Assembly (NCBI GenBank): GCA_017623115.1
Contig: JAGAPT010000016.1
Location: forward strand, 1 to 45,721
DNA: 45,721 nt
Direction: 5' to 3'
DNA from: Alistipes sp.
GTDB taxonomy: Bacteria > Bacteroidota > Bacteroidia > Bacteroidales > Rikenellaceae
Shown here one piece after another: positions 19,447-28,129 of this stretch; the first letter of the stretch is position 1; every line of letters begins with the position of its first letter. A program made the position numbers and the translations under genes. The notes under the pieces are model-generated. The model had not been told where the DNA came from and ran no database searches. It saw nothing but the letters and a program-made list of their open reading frames with translations.

Positions 19447-20274
19447 TTAGCTGATATTAAACGCTCGTAACGTATCGTTAAGCGATGTTTTTTTATCGGT
19501 CGACTCTTTGCGCTGCCCGATAATCAAGGCGCAGGTAACGCTGTATTCACCGGCGGGGAACTGCTTGCGATAACTACCGGGGACAACCACCGAGCGAGCC
19601 GGTACATAGCCCTTATAGGTAACAGGCTCGGGGCCTGTAACATCGATGATGTGGGTCGAGCCGGTGATGACCGTATTCGAGCCGAGCACCGCCTCGCGGC
19701 AGACATGTGCCCCCTCGACCACAATCGAGCGCGAGCCGATGAAGCAGTTATCTTCGATGATGACCGGCGCAGCCTGCACGGGCTCCAAGACCCCGCCAAT
19801 GCCGACACCACCCGAGAGGTGAACATGCTTACCGATTTGTGCGCACGAGCCGACCGTAGCCCACGTATCGACCATCGTACCCGTATCGACATAGGCACCG
19901 ATATTGACATAGGAGGGCATCAGGATGGCTCCCGGAGCGATATAGGCACCATAACGTGCCACGGCCGACGGCACAACACGCACACCCAGCTGGTCGTAGT
20001 CGTGTTTGAGTTCCATCTTGTCGAACCACTCGATTTCGCCCCCCTGCATCTTGCGCATCGGCTGAATCGGGAAGTAGAGGATGACGGCCTTCTTGACCCA
20101 CTCGTTCACCTGCCAGAGACTCTTCTCGAGGTCGACAGGCTCGGCCGTGCGCAGTTCACCGGCATCGACCAGGCGAACCACTTCACGAATGGCTTCGGCC
20201 GTTACGGGCTCTTTAATCAGTTCGCGATTCTCCCATGCGGCTTCGATTATTTGGCGTAATTGTTCCATTGTCAT
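19447..20274 (-). CDS. dapD: Tetrahydrodipicolinate N-succinyltransferase DapD
   Basis: DapD transfers succinyl from succinyl-CoA to tetrahydrodipicolinate in the lysine/meso-diaminopimelate pathway. The 275-residue protein has the N-terminal helical domain and then a left-handed beta-helix of hexapeptide repeats (IAPGAILMPSYVNIGAYVD, GSCAQIGKHVHLSGGVGIGG, IIEDNCFIGSRSIVVEG) typical of the enzyme. I set the start at the ATG giving MTMEQLRQIIEAAWENR; a longer in-frame start overlaps the promoter. It is divergent from an aspartate kinase gene, the first enzyme of the same pathway. This indicates the succinylase branch. Confidence 0.95.
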   Translation of the reverse strand: MTMEQLRQIIEAAWENRELIKEPVTAEAIREVVRLVDAGELRTAEPVDLEKSLWQVNEWVKKAVILYFPIQPMRKMQGGEIEWFDKMELKHDYDQLGVRVVPSAVARYGAYIAPGAILMPSYVNIGAYVDTGTMVDTWATVGSCAQIGKHVHLSGGVGIGGVLEPVQAAPVIIEDNCFIGSRSIVVEGAHVCREAVLGSNTVITGSTHIIDVTGPEPVTYKGYVPARSVVVPGSYRKQFPAGEYSVTCALIIGQRKESTDKKTSLNDTLRAFNIS

Positions 20275-20295
20275 GCGTTTTTTATTTCCAACTAC

Positions 20296-20324
20296 CAAAG
20301 GTAACCATTTTTTTCGTAACTTTG
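20296..20324. promoter_or_regulatory. Divergent promoters of dapD and aspartate kinase
   Basis: TACCTTTG on the minus strand (20296-20303) points to dapD and TAACTTTG on the plus strand (20317-20324) points to the kinase gene. The -7 elements are 13 bases apart in a 70-base spacer. Neither has a clear TTTG partner. Confidence 0.55.
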
Positions 20325-20344
20325 TCGGCATAAAAGCAAAAAGG

Positions 20345-21601
20345 ATGAAAGTTTACAAATTTGGTGGTGCGTCGGTAAAGAATGCCGACGGAGTGCGCAA
20401 CCTGCGCACGATTATCGACGAGGAGCAGGATTTGTTCATCATCGTTTCGGCCATGGGCAAGACAACCAACGCCTTGGAGCGTGTTTTTACCGCCCTGCAA
20501 CGAGCCGATAAAGCTGCTGCACAAGCCGAAATCGACCAGATTCGTCAAAACCACGCTACGATTATCGAGGATTTGTGGCACGGCCCGAAACACCTCGAGC
20601 GTGTCGAGGCCCTCTTTGCCGACCTCGAACAATTTGCCGCTGAAGGCGTTTATCATCCCGAGGAGGCCGAGGCGTGGTACGACCGTATCGTTGCCTATGG
20701 CGAGTTGATTTCGACCACCATCATCTCCGAATACCTGAATAAAGCGGGGCTGCGCAACTGCTGGATTGACATGCGTCAGGCCCTGCGCACCGAGCAACGG
20801 CACAAGGATGCCGAGGTCGATATCGAGGCCTCGACACCCTTGCTGAAAGAGGCTGTGGCGCACGCCGACACCTCGATTTTTGTCGGTCAGGGCTTCATTG
20901 GCGGGGCTCCCGACGGCACGACAACCACCCTCGGACGTGAGGGCTCGGACTACTCGGCGGCCGTCGTGGCGCATATCCTCGATGCCGAGTCGATGGCGGT
21001 GTGGAAAGATGTCGACGGTGTACTGAATGCCGACCCGAAGATTTTCCCCGATGCTGTGCAGATTGTCGAACTGAACTACCTCGACACCATCGAATTGGCC
21101 TATAGCGGTGCACAAATCATCCACCCGCGCACCATCAAACCGCTGCAAAATAAGAACATTCCGCTCTATGTACGCCCCTTTGGCGATAAGCGCAAGCCGG
21201 GTACGGTGATTCGTGGTATGTCGGCCAAGGTCGATGTACCTATCCTCATCCTGAAGAAGGAGCAGGTGTTGCTGACGATTCGTTCTCGCGACTTCTCGTT
21301 TGTCCTGGAGGAGAAGTTCGCCACCATCTTCTCGCTGCTCGAGAAGTTCCGCATCAAGGCCAACCTGGTTCACAACTCGGCAGTCAACCTGAGCCTCTGT
21401 GTCGATAAGAATTGGCACATCGACGAAGCTATTTCAGCGTTGCGCAAGGCCGGTTTCGATGTGATGAAGGCCGAAGATATGGAGTTGCTGACCATCCGTG
21501 GCTATACAGATGAGTTGTGGAAGAAGTACGCCCGCACGCCGCAGGTCTTCATCAAGCAGTCGACCCAGTCGACCGTGCGTATCGTGCGCAAACGAAGTTA
21601 A
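20345..21601 (+). CDS. lysC: Aspartate kinase (monofunctional)
   Basis: This phosphorylates aspartate, the first step towards lysine, threonine, methionine and diaminopimelate. The 418-residue protein starts MKVYKFGGASVKNADGVRNL with the KFGG nucleotide motif at residues 5-8, has GREGSDYSAAVVA in the middle of the kinase domain (the aspartate/ATP site) and tandem ACT-like regulatory segments from about residue 290 (ILILKKEQVLLTIRSRDFSF; LVHNSAVNLSLCVD). No homoserine dehydrogenase domain is fused. The ATG at 20345 follows the -7 element; the longer frame upstream overlaps dapD and is not real. The divergent pairing with dapD suggests coordinated lysine/DAP control. The exact paralog class is inferred. 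Confidence 0.92.
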   Translation: MKVYKFGGASVKNADGVRNLRTIIDEEQDLFIIVSAMGKTTNALERVFTALQRADKAAAQAEIDQIRQNHATIIEDLWHGPKHLERVEALFADLEQFAAEGVYHPEEAEAWYDRIVAYGELISTTIISEYLNKAGLRNCWIDMRQALRTEQRHKDAEVDIEASTPLLKEAVAHADTSIFVGQGFIGGAPDGTTTTLGREGSDYSAAVVAHILDAESMAVWKDVDGVLNADPKIFPDAVQIVELNYLDTIELAYSGAQIIHPRTIKPLQNKNIPLYVRPFGDKRKPGTVIRGMSAKVDVPILILKKEQVLLTIRSRDFSFVLEEKFATIFSLLEKFRIKANLVHNSAVNLSLCVDKNWHIDEAISALRKAGFDVMKAEDMELLTIRGYTDELWKKYARTPQVFIKQSTQSTVRIVRKRS

Positions 21602-21619
21602 GAGGTCTATCAAGAGGCT

Positions 21620-22342
21620 ATGCGCTACCATTTCGACCTGCTGGGCTCAACCAACGACGAGGCTCGTGACACGAAATATGGTCATGGCGACATCGTGTGG
21701 GCCGAGCAGCAAAGTGCCGGTCGAGGGCAGCGTGGCCATACCTGGCTCAGCCCCGAGGGTGAGAACCTCACCTTCACGCTCGTTACCGAACCACGATTTT
21801 TGCCAGCCCGCGATCAGTTTCTGCTCTCCGAGGCCGCTGCCTTGGCGTTATGCGACACCTTCGCTACTTTTGGCATCGATACACGCATCAAATGGACCAA
21901 CGACATCTATCATGGCGATCAAAAGTTGGTCGGCATCCTCATCGAACACTTCTATGCGGGACTTACCCTGCGTCGTACACTGATTGGCATCGGCATCAAC
22001 ATCAACCAAACACAATTTGACCCCTCGCTGCCAAATCCCACTTCGATGCGCCTCATCTCGGGCAGGCTCTTTGCACGGGAGGAGGTGTTGAGCCGTTTCG
22101 AGGAGTGCTTTGCAGTGCGTTTCGCACAACTTGAGGCGAAAGATGCCAAACGCCTCGAGGCCGATTACCACGAGCGACTCTACCAATTGGGGCGCGAGCA
22201 GCGGTTCCGCCTTCCCGATGGAGCTGAGTTTATGGCTCACATCGAGGGTGTTGCATCGGACGGAGCACTGATGCTGCGCCATGCTGACGGCCATGTGTGC
22301 GACTATCGCTTCAAAGAGGTCGAATTTGTGGTAAAAAAATAG
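21620..22342 (+). CDS. birA: Biotin--[acetyl-CoA-carboxylase] ligase (no HTH domain)
   Basis: This attaches biotin to the carboxyl carrier protein through biotinyl-AMP. The 240-residue protein has the class II biotin ligase core: STNDEA near the N-terminus, the biotin-binding GRGQRG at residues 34-39, and KWTNDIY at 91-97. The C-terminal SH3-like domain is present (MAHIEGVASDGALMLRHADG). It lacks the N-terminal winged helix of E. coli BirA, so it is an enzyme only, not a repressor. It begins 18 bases after the aspartate kinase gene and is probably cotranscribed. Confidence 0.92.
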   Translation: MRYHFDLLGSTNDEARDTKYGHGDIVWAEQQSAGRGQRGHTWLSPEGENLTFTLVTEPRFLPARDQFLLSEAAALALCDTFATFGIDTRIKWTNDIYHGDQKLVGILIEHFYAGLTLRRTLIGIGININQTQFDPSLPNPTSMRLISGRLFAREEVLSRFEECFAVRFAQLEAKDAKRLEADYHERLYQLGREQRFRLPDGAEFMAHIEGVASDGALMLRHADGHVCDYRFKEVEFVVKK

Positions 22343-22350
22343 CAAATGCG

Positions 22351-22381
22351 CTTGCTGTTAGAGAAATAACAATTATCTTTG
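22351..22381 (+). promoter_or_regulatory. gcvH promoter
   Basis: CTTG (22351-22354), 19 bases, then TATCTTTG (22374-22381) fits the Bacteroidetes consensus well. It lies just after the biotin ligase stop and 36 bases before the gcvH ATG. Confidence 0.7.
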
Positions 22382-22417
22382 CGTCAGAAATTATCAACTT
22401 ATCAAACAGAAACAATT

Positions 22418-22798
22418 ATGAGCAACGTACCGGCAAATCTGAAGTATTCGAATGACCACGAGTGGTGCCTCTTGGAGGGTGACGTGGCAACCATCGGTAT
22501 TACCGATTTTGCACAAAGCCAATTGGGCGACATCGTCTTTGTCGATGTTCCGACCGTAGGCGAGACGCTTGAGGCAGGCGAAGTCTTCGGCTCGATTGAG
22601 GCCGTGAAGACGGTCAGCGACGCATTCCTGCCGATGGGCGGTGAGATTTTGGAGTTCAACGAGGCCGTTGATGCCGATCCGGCATTGGTCAACCAGGATG
22701 CCTATGGCGAGGGTTGGCTCGTGAAGGTGCAGATCTCGAATCCGGCCGATTACGATGCACTGCTCACTGCCGAGCAGTATGCCGAGCTCATCGGATAA
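22418..22798 (+). CDS. gcvH: Glycine cleavage system H protein
   Basis: GcvH is the lipoylated carrier that shuttles the aminomethyl group between the P, T and L proteins of glycine cleavage. The 126-residue protein has the lipoyl-domain signature GSIEAVKTVSD with the lipoylated lysine at residue 64, and ends in the typical NQDAYGEGWLVKV helix region. The start ATG at 22418 follows the promoter; an earlier in-frame start lies inside the promoter. The gcvP and gcvT genes are not adjacent, so the operon is with mdh (42-base gap). Confidence 0.95.
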   Translation: MSNVPANLKYSNDHEWCLLEGDVATIGITDFAQSQLGDIVFVDVPTVGETLEAGEVFGSIEAVKTVSDAFLPMGGEILEFNEAVDADPALVNQDAYGEGWLVKVQISNPADYDALLTAEQYAELIG

Positions 22799-22840
22799 GA
22801 TATACCTTGCAGTTGAATTAAAAAAAAGAGATAGAAAAGT

Positions 22841-23797
22841 ATGGCAACTAAAGTTACTGTGGTTGGTGCCGGCGCAGTCGGTGCAACCTGTGCCAATGTA
22901 TTGGCAGCTCGCGGCATTGCCAGCGAGGTTGTATTGGTGGATATCAAAGAGGGTCTCTCGGAGGGTAAGATGCTGGATATGTTCCAGGCTGCCGCTACGT
23001 GTGGCTACAAAACCAAACTCACGGGCGTAACGGCTACCGATGCCGAGGGCTACAAGCCGACGGCCAATTCGGATGTCGTCGTCATCACCTCGGGTATTCC
23101 CCGCAAGCCGGGCATGACACGTGAGGAGTTGATCGGTATCAACGCCAACATCGTAAAGAGCGTCGTAAACAACGCTTCGAAGTGGTCGCCCAAGGCAATC
23201 TTCGTCATCATCTCGAACCCGATGGATACGATGACCTACCTGACGTTGAAGGCTTCGGGGCTGAAAAAGAACCGTGTGATCGGTATGGGTGGTGCGCTCG
23301 ACTCGTCGCGCTTCCGTTGCTACCTCTCGAAGGCTTCGGGTGTCGGCATTCAGGACATCGACGGCATGGTTATCGGTGGTCACGGTGATACGACGATGAT
23401 TCCGCTCTTGTCGAAGGCCTCGATTAAGGGTGTTCCCGCTACGCAGTTCCTCTCGAAGAAGAAGTTGGAGGAGGTATCGGCTGCCACGATGGTGGGTGGT
23501 GCTACGCTCACAAAAATGCTCGGCACGTCGGCTTGGTATGCCCCGGGTGCTGCCGGAGCATCGGTTGTTGATGCTATCATCAACGACACGAAGGCCGTAA
23601 TCCCCTGCTCGGTATACCTAGAGGGTGAGTATGGCCAGAACGACATCTGCATCGGTGTTCCCGTTGTCCTGGGCAAGAAGGGCATCGAGAAGATCGTGAA
23701 GGTCGAGCTGACGAAGGAGGAGCAAGCAGCATTCGAGGCCTCGGCTGATGCTGTGCGCAAGGTGAATGGTGCTCTCTACGAGATTGGTGCCTTGTAA
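22841..23797 (+). CDS. mdh: Malate dehydrogenase (LDH-like type)
   Basis: This oxidises malate to oxaloacetate with NAD+, and in anaerobic Bacteroidales likely runs in reverse in the route to fumarate and succinate. The 318-residue protein has the Rossmann motif GAGAVG at 9-14, Asp 34 for NAD(H) preference, substrate-specificity residues Arg 88 and Arg 94 in IPRKPGMTR, and the catalytic His 181 in GGHGDTT. The Arg rather than Gln at the specificity loop supports malate over lactate. It may share the gcvH transcript. A bidirectional terminator follows. Confidence 0.95.
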   Translation: MATKVTVVGAGAVGATCANVLAARGIASEVVLVDIKEGLSEGKMLDMFQAAATCGYKTKLTGVTATDAEGYKPTANSDVVVITSGIPRKPGMTREELIGINANIVKSVVNNASKWSPKAIFVIISNPMDTMTYLTLKASGLKKNRVIGMGGALDSSRFRCYLSKASGVGIQDIDGMVIGGHGDTTMIPLLSKASIKGVPATQFLSKKKLEEVSAATMVGGATLTKMLGTSAWYAPGAAGASVVDAIINDTKAVIPCSVYLEGEYGQNDICIGVPVVLGKKGIEKIVKVELTKEEQAAFEASADAVRKVNGALYEIGAL

Positions 23798-23824
23798 TTC
23801 CAGGAAGTCTTCCCAACACAAAGA

Positions 23825-23856
23825 AACCGCTCTTTACAAGGAGCGGTTTTTTGTTT
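23825..23856. terminator. Bidirectional terminator between mdh and recN
   Basis: AAACCGCTC (23825-23833) pairs with GAGCGGTTT (23842-23850) and is followed by TTTTTTG on the plus strand; the reverse strand also ends in a short T run. It separates convergent mdh and recN. Confidence 0.85.
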
Positions 23857-23871
23857 CTGTATGGGGACTGA

Positions 23872-25515
23872 TTAGTTGCGTCCAAGCAGAATCTCGGCCT
23901 GTGCAATGGCGGCATCAGTCACCTCCGCTCCGGACAACATCTTGGCAATCTCGGTCGTGCGTTCCGCCTCGCTCAAACGACGAATCTGCGTCTTGCTATC
24001 CGACTTATACACCACAAAATGGCTCGCACCCTTTGAGGCTACCTGCGGCAGGTGCGTGATATCCACCACCTGCATACGCGATGAGAGTTGGGCGATAATC
24101 TCACCCATGGCATCGGCAATACGTCCCGAAACGCCCGTATCAATCTCATCGAAGAGGATGGTCGGCAGCTGCATTCGCTCGGCCAGCATCGCCTTCAAGG
24201 CCAGCATCACACGCGAAAGCTCACCACCGGAAGCAATACGTTCGATGGGTTGCGGCCGCACATTGCGATTTGCCGAGAAGAGGAACTGCACCTCATCGCC
24301 ACCCATCGGCCCCACCTCATGAGGCAAGAGTTGAATCGTAAAGGTTGTCTCGGCCATCCCCAGGCGGGTCAGCGTCGTTAGAATCGCCTCAGCAAAGGCG
24401 GGGGCTGCCGCCTCTCGCGCCCGATGCAGTTGCGCAGCCAGCGTGGCCACCTCCTGCTCAGCTTGCTGCAAGGCCGCTTCGGCCGCCGCCAACTGCTCGT
24501 CGCTGTGGGTAATGGCATTCAACTGCTCCCGGCAACGATCTCGCAAGGCGATTAACGCCTCCTCGTCAGCCACACGATGTTTCTGCTGCAGAGCAAGCAA
24601 ACTATCGAGGCGAGCAGTCAATTTTTGTAACCGTTCGGGGTCGGCATCAATGCGCTCGCTGTCGGCAGTCAGGCTGCGATTCATATCCTTCAACTCCTCC
24701 AAGACGGAGCGCAGGCGCACGGCATACTCTGCTGCCGGAGCATAGTGCTCACGGATATGCAACAACCCCTGCTCGCCCTCTTTGAGTCGGCTCAAGACAC
24801 CCGTCTCCTCCTCATCAAAGGCATTGCGCAGTTGCGTAAAGACCTCCCCGATGCGGTCGGCATTCTCCAAGACAGCCAGGTCAGCCTCCAACTCGGCCTG
24901 CTCTCCCAAACGCAATTTGGCAGCCTCCAACTCTTCGCATTGGAAGCGCAGCCACTCCTCATCACGTCGTCCCGCTGCAGCAGCCTCCCGCAGACTCGCC
25001 AACACACGACGCTGCTCCAGCATGCAACGATAGGCCTCGCCATAGGTGGCACGCAGGGTGGCATTACCGGCTACCGTATCGAGTGCCTCGGTGCGGAACT
25101 CGGCAGACGAGAGAATCAGATTCTGGTGCTGGGAGTGAATATCGACCAAACGCCTGCCCAACTCACGCATCACACTGAGTTGTACGGGCATATCGTTGAT
25201 GAAGGCACGGCTCTTACCGGCCGGCGTAATGAGGCGTGTAAGGGTTGTTTCGAGGCTGTAGTCGAGGTCATTGGCCTCGAAGAAGGGCTCCAAATCCAAC
25301 CCCGCAAGGTCGAAGGTGCCCTCAACCCGACAATTGCGTGTCATCTCTTTGATGGCCGAGCCCTCGTTCTTGGCTCCCAGCAGGAGCGACAAGGCACCGA
25401 GCAGAATCGACTTACCGGCACCCGTCTCACCCGTAATGATATTCAGGTGCGGATCCAGCTCCAATTCCAGCGCATCGATGAGCGCGTAATTCTCAACCGT
25501 AAGACGACGTAACAT
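23872..25515 (-). CDS. recN: DNA repair protein RecN
   Basis: RecN is an SMC-like ATPase that acts in recombinational repair of double-strand breaks. The 547-residue protein has Walker A GETGAGKS at residues 29-36, long coiled-coil arms in the middle (about 150-370), and the ABC signature/Walker B part near the C-terminus (IASGGELSRVMLALK then TILFDEIDTGVSG). Length and layout match the family. It is the last gene of the bamD-rpoZ-coaBC-recN operon, 3 bases after coaBC. Confidence 0.97.
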   Translation of the reverse strand: MLRRLTVENYALIDALELELDPHLNIITGETGAGKSILLGALSLLLGAKNEGSAIKEMTRNCRVEGTFDLAGLDLEPFFEANDLDYSLETTLTRLITPAGKSRAFINDMPVQLSVMRELGRRLVDIHSQHQNLILSSAEFRTEALDTVAGNATLRATYGEAYRCMLEQRRVLASLREAAAAGRRDEEWLRFQCEELEAAKLRLGEQAELEADLAVLENADRIGEVFTQLRNAFDEEETGVLSRLKEGEQGLLHIREHYAPAAEYAVRLRSVLEELKDMNRSLTADSERIDADPERLQKLTARLDSLLALQQKHRVADEEALIALRDRCREQLNAITHSDEQLAAAEAALQQAEQEVATLAAQLHRAREAAAPAFAEAILTTLTRLGMAETTFTIQLLPHEVGPMGGDEVQFLFSANRNVRPQPIERIASGGELSRVMLALKAMLAERMQLPTILFDEIDTGVSGRIADAMGEIIAQLSSRMQVVDITHLPQVASKGASHFVVYKSDSKTQIRRLSEAERTTEIAKMLSGAEVTDAAIAQAEILLGRN

Positions 25516-25518
25516 GAT

Positions 25519-26742
25519 CTATTTTGCGAGTAAAGATGCTATCTTTTCAACGATGCGCCGTGCCACCTCCTGCTTCGACATCAACGGCAGAGCCTCCTGC
25601 CCCTTGCAGTCGACGAAGGTAACCTTATTCGTATCGCCACGGAATCCGGCTCCGGCATCCCGCAGGGAGTTCAGCACCACGAAATCGAAATTTTTCTTCA
25701 CGAGTTTCTGCTCAGCATGCGCCTGCTCGTTATCCGTCTCAAGGGCAAATCCGACCAGCAGACGCTCCCCCTTCGCTGCCCCCAATTCGGCAGCAATATC
25801 CTTCGTGCGTTTCAAGCGCAGGGTCATTCCCTCCTCCTCGTCGGTTTTCTTGATTTTCGAAGTCGCCACCTCCATCGGGGTATAGTCGGCCACGGCGGCG
25901 CACATCACGGCACCATCGGCCTCTGCAAAGGCTTGCTTCGCAGCCTGATACATCTCCTCGGCCGTGAGCACATCGACCCGCTCGACACCCACGGGTGTAG
26001 CCAATGCCGTGCGTCCACTGACGAGCGTTACACGCGCTCCGGCACGTGCCAATTCATCAGCGATGGCATACCCCATCTTGCCCGATGAGTGGTTCGTGAT
26101 ATAGCGCACCGGATCAATCGGCTCGATGGTTGCCCCTGCCGTCACAACAAAATGACGACCGGTCAGCGGCTTTTTTTTTTCGGTAAAATGAGTTTTGAGG
26201 GCCTCGACAATCTCTTCGGGCTCGGCCATACGCCCCTTGCCCTCCAGACCACTGGCCAACTCACCCGACCCGGGCTCGACAATCGACACGCCGTGTGCCG
26301 CCAACTCGGCAAGGTTGCGCTGTGTCGTATAGTGGGCGTACATGTCGAGGTCCATTGCCGGAGCCACCATCACCGGACAACGTGCCGAGAGGTAGGTAGT
26401 CAGCAACAGATTATCGGCCACCCCCTGTGCCATTTTGGCCAACGTGTTGGCCGTAGCGGGGGCTATCAGATAGCAGTCGGCCCACTCGCCAAGCGAGACG
26501 TGGGAGTTCCACGCTCCGTTTTCGGGATCGAAGAACTCGACCAGAATCGGGCGACGCGAGAGGGTTGCCATCGTCAAGGGGGTAATAAACTGTTTGGCCA
26601 AGGCGGTCATTACGACCTGCACCTCGGCTCCTTCGCGCTTCAATAAACGACAGAGCATGGCCGCCTTATAGGCCGCTATGCTCCCCGTAATACCCAGCAG
26701 TATGTGCCGTCCGGCGAGCGGACTGCTTTTCTCCGATGCCAT
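25519..26742 (-). CDS. coaBC: Bifunctional phosphopantothenoylcysteine decarboxylase/ligase CoaBC
   Basis: CoaBC makes 4'-phosphopantetheine for coenzyme A: the N-terminal flavoprotein CoaC decarboxylates and the C-terminal CoaB ligates cysteine. In this 407-residue protein CoaC spans about 1-180 (GITGSIAAYKA, catalytic His 81 in NSHVSLGEW, PATAN at 95-99) and CoaB about 195-407 (GRHFVVTAGATIEPIDPVRYITNHSSGKMG). Odd: the linker is encoded with ten consecutive A (minus strand, 26171-26180), a possible polymerase-slippage site. The gene lies 26 bases after rpoZ. Confidence 0.96.
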   Translation of the reverse strand: MASEKSSPLAGRHILLGITGSIAAYKAAMLCRLLKREGAEVQVVMTALAKQFITPLTMATLSRRPILVEFFDPENGAWNSHVSLGEWADCYLIAPATANTLAKMAQGVADNLLLTTYLSARCPVMVAPAMDLDMYAHYTTQRNLAELAAHGVSIVEPGSGELASGLEGKGRMAEPEEIVEALKTHFTEKKKPLTGRHFVVTAGATIEPIDPVRYITNHSSGKMGYAIADELARAGARVTLVSGRTALATPVGVERVDVLTAEEMYQAAKQAFAEADGAVMCAAVADYTPMEVATSKIKKTDEEEGMTLRLKRTKDIAAELGAAKGERLLVGFALETDNEQAHAEQKLVKKNFDFVVLNSLRDAGAGFRGDTNKVTFVDCKGQEALPLMSKQEVARRIVEKIASLLAK

Positions 26743-26768
26743 GGGCTTCTCGTTTTTGTGTGTTGCGA

Positions 26769-27089
26769 CTACTTCGTCGTCTTACCCTCGCGGTAGTAGA
26801 GCTCGTCATCGAGGAACTCCTCCGTCGCGATGATAGCCGGCTTCGGCAGACGCTCGTAGTAGCGCGAAATCTCAATCTGCTCACGATTCTCGAAGGTCTC
26901 CTCCATCGTATCGGTCGGCGACGAGAAGTCAGCCAACTTGCGGTTGAGCTCGGTCTTGAGTTCGGTCGAAATCTGGTTGGCGCGACGAGCGATGATGTTG
27001 ATCGACTCGTAGATGTTGCCCGTGTCGGCATCCAAATCGACCAATTTACGCGTTACCGTGTTGTTCGGGATGTTCTTTTTAATCTCCAT
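26769..27089 (-). CDS. rpoZ: RNA polymerase omega subunit, Bacteroidetes type
   Basis: Omega helps assemble RNA polymerase by folding the beta' subunit. The 106-residue protein resembles the Bacteroidetes omega/Rpb6 family: VTRKLVDLDADTGNIYESINIIARRANQISTELKTELNRKL spans the conserved helices (about 12-50), followed by a longer acidic C-terminus (ISRYYERLPKPAIIATEEFLDDEL) that is usual in this phylum. The bamD-rpoZ-coaBC order supports it. The ppGpp-binding N-terminus seen in proteobacteria is not evident. Confidence 0.88.
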   Translation of the reverse strand: MEIKKNIPNNTVTRKLVDLDADTGNIYESINIIARRANQISTELKTELNRKLADFSSPTDTMEETFENREQIEISRYYERLPKPAIIATEEFLDDELYYREGKTTK

Positions 27090-27128
27090 AGCTCAAATAT
27101 CTCTGTTTTTTTGTTTCGCTTACATTTC

Positions 27129-27965
27129 CTACTGCGCCTGCTCCCCTGCCGGCTCCTCCTCCGCCTTATTGCGATCGAGGTAGTCGCGTGCCTGAGCCGC
27201 CATCTTCTCCACCGCCTTCATGTGTTTCGACTCGGGGAACTCCTCACGGAACGAGAGGTAGGAGTCGAGCATAGCCAAATAGCGGTCGGTCTGTTTATCG
27301 GCAATCGAGTTCGAAGCCAGACGATAGCTCGAATCGACAATCAGGAACATAATCTCCTCGCGACGCTTCGACTCGGGATAGGTACGCAAGGCATTACGCA
27401 GGGCGACAATAGCCGACTTATAACGACCGATTTTATAATAGGTGTAGGCGTTCAGGTAGCTCTTCTCATGCAGACGCTCGGTCAATTCGACATTCATCTC
27501 ACGGAACGACTCGACATTTTCACTCTCGGGGTAGCGCGAAATAAATTCGTTGATGGCGATGATAGCCTTGCTCGTTGTCGTCTGGTCACGCGACGGGCCG
27601 GGCGACATTTGATAGAAGCAGAGGGCATACATACCTTCGGCATCCTCGATGAAGGCACTGCGACCAAAGCGACGACGGAACTCATCGAGCAACACCGATG
27701 CCGTATCAAAATCATGATTCTTGAATTTGCATCGAGCGTTATAGAAGGTGATGGTATCCTCGCGTGAAGTACCGACATAGTAGTGGTGAACACCCTCGAA
27801 GAGGGTTGATGCACGCGACCATTTTCCACGCTCGTAGTACTCCAATGCCTTGGCGTAAATCTGATCGGGCTGTCCGCTTTTGAGCAGAGCATTGATGCCG
27901 GCACAATGGCACAACACGACCATCAGAGCCAACCCCGTGAGAATGTGTAAAATTGTTCGCTTCAT
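27129..27965 (-). CDS. bamD: Outer membrane assembly lipoprotein BamD
   Basis: BamD is an essential lipoprotein of the BAM complex that inserts beta-barrel proteins into the outer membrane. The 278-residue protein has a lipoprotein signal (MKRTILHILTGLALMVVLCHC, lipidated Cys about 21) and then TPR repeats (IYAKALEYYERGKWSRASTLFEGV near 38-61; INEFISRYPESENV; AIVALRNALRTYPES; DSYLSFREEFPESKHM). The acidic, glutamate-rich tail is short. It heads the rpoZ-coaBC-recN operon, a conserved Bacteroidetes arrangement, and has a clear promoter. Confidence 0.93.
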   Translation of the reverse strand: MKRTILHILTGLALMVVLCHCAGINALLKSGQPDQIYAKALEYYERGKWSRASTLFEGVHHYYVGTSREDTITFYNARCKFKNHDFDTASVLLDEFRRRFGRSAFIEDAEGMYALCFYQMSPGPSRDQTTTSKAIIAINEFISRYPESENVESFREMNVELTERLHEKSYLNAYTYYKIGRYKSAIVALRNALRTYPESKRREEIMFLIVDSSYRLASNSIADKQTDRYLAMLDSYLSFREEFPESKHMKAVEKMAAQARDYLDRNKAEEEPAGEQAQ

Positions 27966-27998
27966 CTGTTTTGAAATCGTTTACGGCGCATTATCGCG

Positions 27999-28029
27999 CA
28001 AAGTTACGCAAAAAGAAACGATTTGCAAA
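27999..28029 (-). promoter_or_regulatory. bamD operon promoter
   Basis: On the minus strand TTTG (28026-28029), 19 bases, then TAACTTTG (27999-28006), a near-perfect Bacteroidetes promoter 33 bases before the bamD ATG. Confidence 0.75.
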
Positions 28030-28077
28030 ATAAATTTCGTATTCACCTCATCGAGTTTTTTCACCGATAAACACATA

Positions 28078-28108
28078 CGAGCCACATGGATAAACTCCAT
28101 GCGGCTCG
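28078..28108 (-). terminator. Hairpin terminator of the sigma/Spy-like operon
   Basis: On the minus strand a 13-bp stem (one G-U pair; arms 28096-28108 and 28078-28090) with a five-base loop lies 21 bases past the stop of the Spy-like gene. The following run is only moderately T-rich, so termination may be incomplete. Confidence 0.65.
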
Positions 28109-28129
28109 CGATTGGTTGTGCACAAGGGA

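Noticed and set aside
24745-25512. 255-residue plus-strand frame
   Set aside because: It is antisense to recN, which has complete Walker motifs.
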